Under the pieces are notes generated by a model. That model had not been told where the DNA came from. It did no database searches and saw only the letters and a list, made by a program, of their open reading frames with translations. A DNA stretch of 64,000 nt, from NCBI GenBank assembly GCA_965140395.1, contig OZ223207.1, positions 248,001-312,000 on the forward strand, in the 5' to 3' direction. The stretch is from Parvibaculum sp002684405. Its GTDB lineage: Bacteria; Pseudomonadota; Alphaproteobacteria; Parvibaculales; Parvibaculaceae. The stretch's first letter is position 1. The number at the start of each line of letters is the position of its first letter. The translations under genes were made by a program, and so were the position numbers. Below are positions 59,058 to 64,000 of this stretch, piece after piece.

Positions 59058-61199
59058 TTAGATCGTGCCGACGGTCCGCAGTTTGGCGCGGGGATGGATT
59101 TCGCTCTGCGACATGACGAAGGTCTGAGGGCGGAACCTCTCCACGATGGAGCGCACATAGGGGCGGATGCCGGGGCTTGTCAGCAGGACCGGGATCTCGC
59201 CGCCTTGCGCGGCGTCCTCGAAGCTGGCGCGCATGTTCTGGATGAATTCCTGGAGAAGCGAGGGCTGCATGGCGAGCTGCTTTTCCTCGCCCTGACCGAC
59301 CAGCGCATCGGCGAAAGCCTGTTCCCAGTTCGCCGACAGGGTGACCAGCGGCAGGAACCCCTTGTCGTCCGTATGGGCCGCGCAAATCTGCCGTCCGAGC
59401 CGGGCGCGCACATGCTCGGTGATGAGCGTCAGGTTCTGCGTGTGGCCGACTGCCTCTGCGATGCCTTCGAGAATGGCGGGGAGGTCGCGAATGGAGATGC
59501 GCTCGGTGAGCAGCGTCTGGAGAACGCGCTGGATACCGGTGACGGTGATCTGGGACGGCACGAGATCGTCCACCAGCTTCTTGTGTTCCTTCGGCAGTTC
59601 GTCGATCAGCTTCTGTACCTCGCCATAGGACAGGAGGTCGGCCATGTTGTCCTTGATGATCTCGGTCAGATGCGTGGTCAGCACCGTGGGCGGATCGACA
59701 ACCGTGTAACCGCGGAAGGAAGCTTCCTCGCGCAAGCCTTCGTCCACCCAGGTTGCGGGCAGGCCGAAAGCGGGCTCGGTCGTGTGGAGGCCGGGAAGCT
59801 GGATCTGGCTGCCCTGCGGATCCATGACGAGGAGCTGGCCGGCATAGACTTCGCCGCTGCCGGCTTCGACTTCCTTCACGCGGAAGATGTAGTCGTTGGA
59901 GCCGAGCTGCACGTCGTCGAGAATGCGGACCGACGGCATGACGAAGCCCATATCCTGTGCGATCTGACGGCGCAGCGCCTTGATCTGATCGGTGAGCTTG
60001 CGGCTGTCCTTGCCGTTGATGAGAGGCAGCAGCGCATAGCCGATTTCAAGACGCAGCTCGTCCATGCGAAGCGCCGAGGTGATCGGTTCTTCGGGGATGG
60101 GCTTGTTGTCCTCTTCCTGCTGGACGGCGAGTTCTTCGGCCGCCGCCGTTTCCTTGCGCGATTTGGCGAGATACCAGGCCAGTCCGCCCGAGGCCCCGGC
60201 GAGCAGCAGGAAGGGGAATGTCGGCATGCCGGGCAGGATCGACATGGTCGCCATCACGAAGGAGGACATGCCGAGCGCCTGGGGGTAGCCGGAGAGCTGG
60301 TCGAACAGCGCTTCGTCGGCGGCGCCCTCGACACCTGCCTTGGAGACGAGAAGGCCCGCCGCCGTGGAGACGATGAGCGCCGGGATCTGGCTGACGAGAC
60401 CGTCGCCGACCGTCAGCAGCGTGTAGGTGTGGGCGGCTTCGCCCATGGTCAGGTTGTTCTGCGCGACACCGACGATGATGCCGCCGATCACATTGATGAA
60501 GGTGATGAGCAGTCCGGCCACGGCATCGCCGCGCACGAATTTCGAGGCGCCGTCCATGGCGCCGAAGAAGGAGCTTTCGTTTTCGAGATCGGTGCGGCGG
60601 CTGCGCGCTTCCTTTTCGTCGATCAGTCCGGCGGACAGGTCGGCGTCGATCGCCATCTGCTTGCCGGGCATCGCGTCCAGGGTGAAGCGGGCGGCCACTT
60701 CCGCGATACGGCCCGAGCCCTTGGTGATGACGACGAAGTTCACGATGACGAGGATCGCGAAGACGATCACGCCGATCACGAAATTGCCCTGCATCACGAA
60801 GCTGCCGAAGGCCTGAATGACATGACCGGCAGCGGAGGTGCCTTCATGTCCATGGCCGAGAATGAGGCGCGTGGAGGCAAGGTTGAGCGCGAGGCGCAGC
60901 ATGGTCGCGATCAGAAGAACGGTCGGGAAGGCGCTGAATTCCAGCGGTTTCTGGATGAAAAGCGCCGTCATCAGCACCAGCACCGAGAAGGTGATGGAGA
61001 TGGCGAGCGAGAAATCCAGCAGGAAAGCCGGCATGGGCAGGATGAGGACGACGATGATCGTCATCACACCCAGCGCGAGCGCGAGATCGCCGCGCTTGGC
61101 CATGGCCGTCATGATGCTCATCGGCGTTATGCCGCGCAGGTTGAAGGCTGTTCCCAGCCCGCCTCCCGTCTTCGCCTCAGCCGCACTCGCTTCGCTCAT
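59058..61199 (-). CDS. flhA: Flagellar export gate protein FlhA
   Basis: Major integral protein of the flagellar type III export gate. The 713 residues comprise eight N-terminal transmembrane helices, the FHIPEP signature region (RSRRTDLENESSFFGAMDGA), GDAVAGLLITFINVIGGI, and a large cytoplasmic domain starting about residue 350 (PSVRILDDVQLGSNDYIFRV) that docks export substrates. It ends the fliG-fliH-fliN-flbD-flhA run, 62 nt after flbD on the minus strand. Confidence 0.98.
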   Translation of the reverse strand: MSEASAAEAKTGGGLGTAFNLRGITPMSIMTAMAKRGDLALALGVMTIIVVLILPMPAFLLDFSLAISITFSVLVLMTALFIQKPLEFSAFPTVLLIATMLRLALNLASTRLILGHGHEGTSAAGHVIQAFGSFVMQGNFVIGVIVFAILVIVNFVVITKGSGRIAEVAARFTLDAMPGKQMAIDADLSAGLIDEKEARSRRTDLENESSFFGAMDGASKFVRGDAVAGLLITFINVIGGIIVGVAQNNLTMGEAAHTYTLLTVGDGLVSQIPALIVSTAAGLLVSKAGVEGAADEALFDQLSGYPQALGMSSFVMATMSILPGMPTFPFLLLAGASGGLAWYLAKSRKETAAAEELAVQQEEDNKPIPEEPITSALRMDELRLEIGYALLPLINGKDSRKLTDQIKALRRQIAQDMGFVMPSVRILDDVQLGSNDYIFRVKEVEAGSGEVYAGQLLVMDPQGSQIQLPGLHTTEPAFGLPATWVDEGLREEASFRGYTVVDPPTVLTTHLTEIIKDNMADLLSYGEVQKLIDELPKEHKKLVDDLVPSQITVTGIQRVLQTLLTERISIRDLPAILEGIAEAVGHTQNLTLITEHVRARLGRQICAAHTDDKGFLPLVTLSANWEQAFADALVGQGEEKQLAMQPSLLQEFIQNMRASFEDAAQGGEIPVLLTSPGIRPYVRSIVERFRPQTFVMSQSEIHPRAKLRTVGTI

Positions 61200-61260
61200 T
61201 GCCGGTCTTTCTTCAGAAAGGGGTTTCGTAAATCAGGGCTGGATATCCCGGTCGGCGTTA

Positions 61261-62628
61261 TCAGCCGGCATGGGCGCGGAGTTCGCCGGGCTGAGGCACG
61301 CGGACGCCTTGCTCGGAATATTCCTTGAGCTTGTTGCGCAGGGTCCGGATGGAAATGCCGAGAATATTGGCGGCATGGGTCCGGTTGCCCAGGCAATGGT
61401 CGAGCGTGTCGAGAATGAGGTTCTGTTCCACTTCGGCGACTGTCTTGCCAACGAAGGAACGGGCCGTTGCATCCGCCACAGCGGCGGCGCGCTGGGCGAC
61501 GTCGGCTTGCGGCGTGGCGTCGATGCGCGAGCCGTCCGGCAGGCGGATGGCGTCGATGCCGATTTCGTCGTCGGTGGCGAGAAGCACCGCGCGATGCATG
61601 GTGTTTTCCAGCTCGCGCACATTGCCCGACCAGTGGTGACGGGTCAGGAAGGTTTCCGCCTCCTCGCTGAAGGGACGTTCGGCGACGCCATTGGCATGGG
61701 CGAAATACGTGATGAAGTGTTTCGACAGCGCCAGAATGTCGGCCGGGCGCTCGCGCAGCGGCGGGAGCTGGAGGTTCACGACGTTCAGGCGGTAGAAAAG
61801 GTCTTCGCGGAAGTTGCCGTTGCGCGCTTCCGCGGCAAGGTCGCGGTTCGATGTCGCGACGATGCGGATATTCACCTTGACCGGCGTCTTGCCGCCGACG
61901 CGATCGATTTCGCGCTCCTGGATTGCGCGCAGGAGCTTGGCCTGCAGGCGGACATCCATTTCCGAGATTTCATCGAGCAGCAGCGTGCCGCCGTCGGCTT
62001 CCTCGAATTTGCCGATACGGCGGGCCACGGCGCCGGTGAAGGCGCCTTTTTCATGACCGAAGAGTTCGGATTCCAGGAGGTTTTCCGGAATGGCTGCGCA
62101 ATTGACGGAGATGAAGGGTTTGTCCTTGCGGCGGGAATGGGAATGGATGTAGCGCGCCATCACTTCCTTGCCGGTTCCGCTTTCGCCGGTGATCAGGATG
62201 CTGGCATCCGAGCCCGCCACCTGATCGGCAAGTTTCACCACCTGGCCCATGCGCTCATCCTTGTAGATGAGGGCGTGACCGTCATCGGACACGGCGGCGA
62301 GAACGGCGGCGATGAGGTCTGCATCGGGCGGCAAGGGGATGTATTCCTTGGCGCCGGCGCGGATCGCGCTCACCGCGGCGCGCGCATCGTTTTCGATGCC
62401 GCAGGCGACGACGGGCACGCAGATATGCTCTTCGGCCAGCCGGGCGATGAGGTTTTCGATGTCGAGCTTGACGTCCACCATCACGAGGTCGGCGCCACGG
62501 CCGGCGCGCAGCGTCTCGAGCGCCTGGTCGATCGTATCGGTATGCGTCACCTTGGCGCCCTTCGACATGGCGATCTTGGTCGCTGTCGAGAGCTGGCCGT
62601 TCAGGGTTCCTGCAATCAGAAGGCGCAT
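61261..62628 (-). CDS. flbD: Sigma-54-dependent regulator FlbD
   Basis: Activator/repressor of late flagellar genes working with RpoN and, in Caulobacter, FliX. The 455-residue protein has a receiver-like N-terminus keeping Asp52 (MVDVKLD) but not the acidic pair (AG at 6-7), hence probably not phosphorylated normally. The AAA+ domain carries GESGTGKEVMARYIH, the sigma-54-contacting GAFTGAVARR and LLLDEISEM, and a Fis-type helix-turn-helix (HAANILGISIRTLRNKLKEY) ends the protein. Its place between fliN and flhA matches alphaproteobacterial flagellar clusters. Confidence 0.96.
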   Translation of the reverse strand: MRLLIAGTLNGQLSTATKIAMSKGAKVTHTDTIDQALETLRAGRGADLVMVDVKLDIENLIARLAEEHICVPVVACGIENDARAAVSAIRAGAKEYIPLPPDADLIAAVLAAVSDDGHALIYKDERMGQVVKLADQVAGSDASILITGESGTGKEVMARYIHSHSRRKDKPFISVNCAAIPENLLESELFGHEKGAFTGAVARRIGKFEEADGGTLLLDEISEMDVRLQAKLLRAIQEREIDRVGGKTPVKVNIRIVATSNRDLAAEARNGNFREDLFYRLNVVNLQLPPLRERPADILALSKHFITYFAHANGVAERPFSEEAETFLTRHHWSGNVRELENTMHRAVLLATDDEIGIDAIRLPDGSRIDATPQADVAQRAAAVADATARSFVGKTVAEVEQNLILDTLDHCLGNRTHAANILGISIRTLRNKLKEYSEQGVRVPQPGELRAHAG

Positions 62629-62684
62629 CTTGGTGTACTCCGGCGTTCCAGAATTCTTGTGGTTGCGGTCAAATCGTGTGGCCG

Positions 62685-63041
62685 TCAGGCGAGGCCGCCC
62701 TTGATGATCTCGGTCATGGTGACGCCCAGCCGGTCCTCGACGAGGACGACCTCGCCGCGCGCGACGAGACGGTCGTTCACATAGATGTCGATGGCTTCGC
62801 CGACCTTGCGGTCAAGTTCGACCACCGTGCCGCGATCCAGCTTCAGGAGTTTGGAGACCTCGATGTCGGTCTTGCCGAGCACGGCGGAGACATTCACCGG
62901 CACGTCGAATACGGCTTCGAGATCGTGCGCCGTACGGTGCTCCGGCGTACCTTCCTCTTCCTCTGCATCCGGTGCGACGGCCGGCAGTGCGTCGGCCTCG
63001 GTGAGGTCGGGGAGGGACATTTCATCATCCTTATCGGCCAT
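62685..63041 (-). CDS. fliN: Flagellar motor switch protein FliN
   Basis: C-ring subunit. A 118-residue protein with an acidic N-terminal linker and the SpoA domain: VFDVPVNVSAVLGKTDIEVS, LLKLDRGTVVELDRKVGE and NDRLVARGEVVLVEDRLGV. It lies between fliH and flbD with short gaps (56 nt to flbD) on the minus strand. Confidence 0.96.
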   Translation of the reverse strand: MADKDDEMSLPDLTEADALPAVAPDAEEEEGTPEHRTAHDLEAVFDVPVNVSAVLGKTDIEVSKLLKLDRGTVVELDRKVGEAIDIYVNDRLVARGEVVLVEDRLGVTMTEIIKGGLA

Positions 63042-63065
63042 GGTTCTCTCTCCTCAAAAATCTGT

Positions 63066-63800
63066 TCAGGCGCCCGGGGCGTCGCCATGGGGCGCGCTTT
63101 GGGCTTCGCCGGTCGACGCTGCGGGCTCGGGCATTTCGAGCGCGTTCGTCTCGGCAGGTTTGGGGGCGATCGTTTCGATGTAGCGTGCGATGGCCGTATC
63201 GATACGGGCGAGCATCGCGTCATAATCCCGGGTGACGCCGCCATCGGCCCATTCGACCGTGCAGTCGCCTTCTTCCATGCCGGGCTCGCCCAGCAGAATG
63301 ATCCGTCCGCTCATGCCGCGTTCCATCGCCATGCGGTCGACGGTTTCCTTCATGCGATCCATCATGGATGGCGCGATGCGAAGCAGAATGTGCGGCTCGC
63401 GGTTGAGGTGCGACAGGCATTCCTGCAGCACCGCCTCGATCTCCGTTTCGGGGCGCGCGCCGATGGAAGCGGATGCCAGGCGCTTTGCCGTCTCGTGGGC
63501 AAGCTTCACGGCGTCGGTTTTTAGCTCGCCCGACATGGCGTCGAGTGAGGACAGGATCGAGGCCGCGCTCTCGGTGAGCTTGGTGAGCGTGGCGGTGATG
63601 TTCTCATCAGCCCTGGCGGCGGTGTCCTGTTGTCCCTCGGCAAAACCCTGGGCATAGCCTTCCGCGCGCGCGGCGGCGATGTCCGCCTCGGTATAGGCAC
63701 GCGGCGCCTCATCCGCAGGGCGGGGCTCGACAGATTGCCCGGCGGAGGCCGGGGCCTCGCCGAACTGTCTGTCGAATGTGAATTTGACCGCCTGTTTCAT
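63066..63800 (-). CDS. fliH: Flagellar assembly protein FliH
   Basis: Regulates the FliI ATPase and tethers it to FliN. The 244-residue protein has a low-complexity N-terminus, the GxxxG-type helix EGYAQGFAEGQQD, a long helix and a C-terminal domain (LIRISPSMMDRMKETVDRM-like segment, then VEWADGGVTRDYDAML). The start is MKQAVKFTF at 63800. It is flanked by fliG and fliN, as in other alphaproteobacteria. A proline-rich tail ends the protein. Confidence 0.9.
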   Translation of the reverse strand: MKQAVKFTFDRQFGEAPASAGQSVEPRPADEAPRAYTEADIAAARAEGYAQGFAEGQQDTAARADENITATLTKLTESAASILSSLDAMSGELKTDAVKLAHETAKRLASASIGARPETEIEAVLQECLSHLNREPHILLRIAPSMMDRMKETVDRMAMERGMSGRIILLGEPGMEEGDCTVEWADGGVTRDYDAMLARIDTAIARYIETIAPKPAETNALEMPEPAASTGEAQSAPHGDAPGA

Positions 63801-63849
63801 GGGTTTCGTGTTGCTCTATGTGTTCCGGTGTGTGCCTGCAAAAAACCGA

Positions 63850-64000
63850 TCAGTAGATCAGCTCGTTTTCCTCACTGTCGGTCGCCAGCATGATTTCGCC
63901 CTTGTTGGCGAGATCCTTTGCGATGTTGACCATGGTGGTCTGCGCTTCATCGACATCCTTGAGGCGGACGGGGCCCATCAGGTTCATGTCTTCGCGCAGG
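63850..64000 (-). CDS. fliG: Flagellar motor switch protein FliG, C-terminal end (partial)
   Basis: The window ends inside this gene. The visible 49 codons on the minus strand translate to a FliG C-terminus: LREDMNLMGPVRLKDVDEAQ, then IAKDLANKGEIMLA and a TGA stop at 63850-63852. The DMELMGPVRLKDVDEAQ-like block is highly conserved and contacts the stator. Its position before fliH fits the fliF-fliG-fliH-fliN order. Confidence 0.9.
   Translation of the reverse strand, partial: LREDMNLMGPVRLKDVDEAQTTMVNIAKDLANKGEIMLATDSEENELIY

Noticed and set aside
59094..62784. Two long plus-strand open frames
   Set aside because: Antisense shadows of flhA and flbD; no start context or domain features.

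Overview
The window is chromosomal DNA from a high-GC alphaproteobacterium. Indicators are the ChpT-CtrA phosphorelay genes, FlbD beside flagellar export genes, a CcrM/CtrA-style flagellar layout, an EipA (DUF1134) protein, an alphaproteobacterial-type SerC with a serC-motif leader, the zapA - 6S RNA - 5-formyl-THF cyclo-ligase order, and an sRNA with CCUCCUCCC loops. The gene content is compatible with Hyphomicrobiales/Parvibaculaceae, but the genus is only a guess.

Layout. 1-6.0 kb: transketolase (with the first codons of a probable gap gene at the edge), a DUF4164 coiled-coil gene, a frameshifted zapA, 6S RNA, 5-formyl-THF cyclo-ligase, a YmdB-like phosphodiesterase and a glycosyltransferase. 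6.4-16.9 kb: yebC, ruvCAB, ybgC, tolQRAB, pal, cpoB, tilS, the classical Holliday-junction and Tol-Pal envelope blocks. 17-22.4 kb: ftsH, a divergent folP, glmM and thiD, with a long nested palindrome before glmM. 22.4-26.3 kb: a MocR-type regulator divergent from phzF across a perfect 24-bp palindrome, then LysE- and EamA-type transporters. 26.4-34.4 kb: serC-serA behind a two-hairpin leader, purA, a CPBP protease, a MAPEG protein, and thiC behind a TPP riboswitch.

34.4-36.6 kb is the clear foreign-looking insert. Three tightly spaced genes of much lower G+C encode an Mrr-like PD-(D/E)xK nuclease, a small soluble histidine kinase without a sensor domain, and a stand-alone receiver domain. 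This is the best candidate for an undescribed system, possibly a two-component phage-defence module. 36.6-45.6 kb is ordinary accessory and core metabolism: a VOC protein, a surface protein, Mug, TauE, an amidohydrolase with its TetR regulator, MsrA, RpoH and RluD. Between 45.74 and 45.86 kb the minus strand carries a compact sRNA gene with a consensus promoter and two hairpins presenting CCUCCUCCC loops (cuckoo/CcsR-like), followed by tRNA-Glu(CTC).

46.4-50.3 kb encodes a MshEN-GT2 polysaccharide synthase, a polytopic membrane protein and an outer-membrane-type protein, probably one c-di-GMP-regulated exopolysaccharide unit. 50.5-54.0 kb holds MAPEG, coiled-coil, EipA and CysQ genes. 54.3-64 kb joins cell-cycle control (chpT, ctrA) to motility: fliI-fliJ on the plus strand and fliG-fliH-fliN-flbD-flhA on the minus strand, with CtrA-box-like TTAA pairs near ctrA and fliI.
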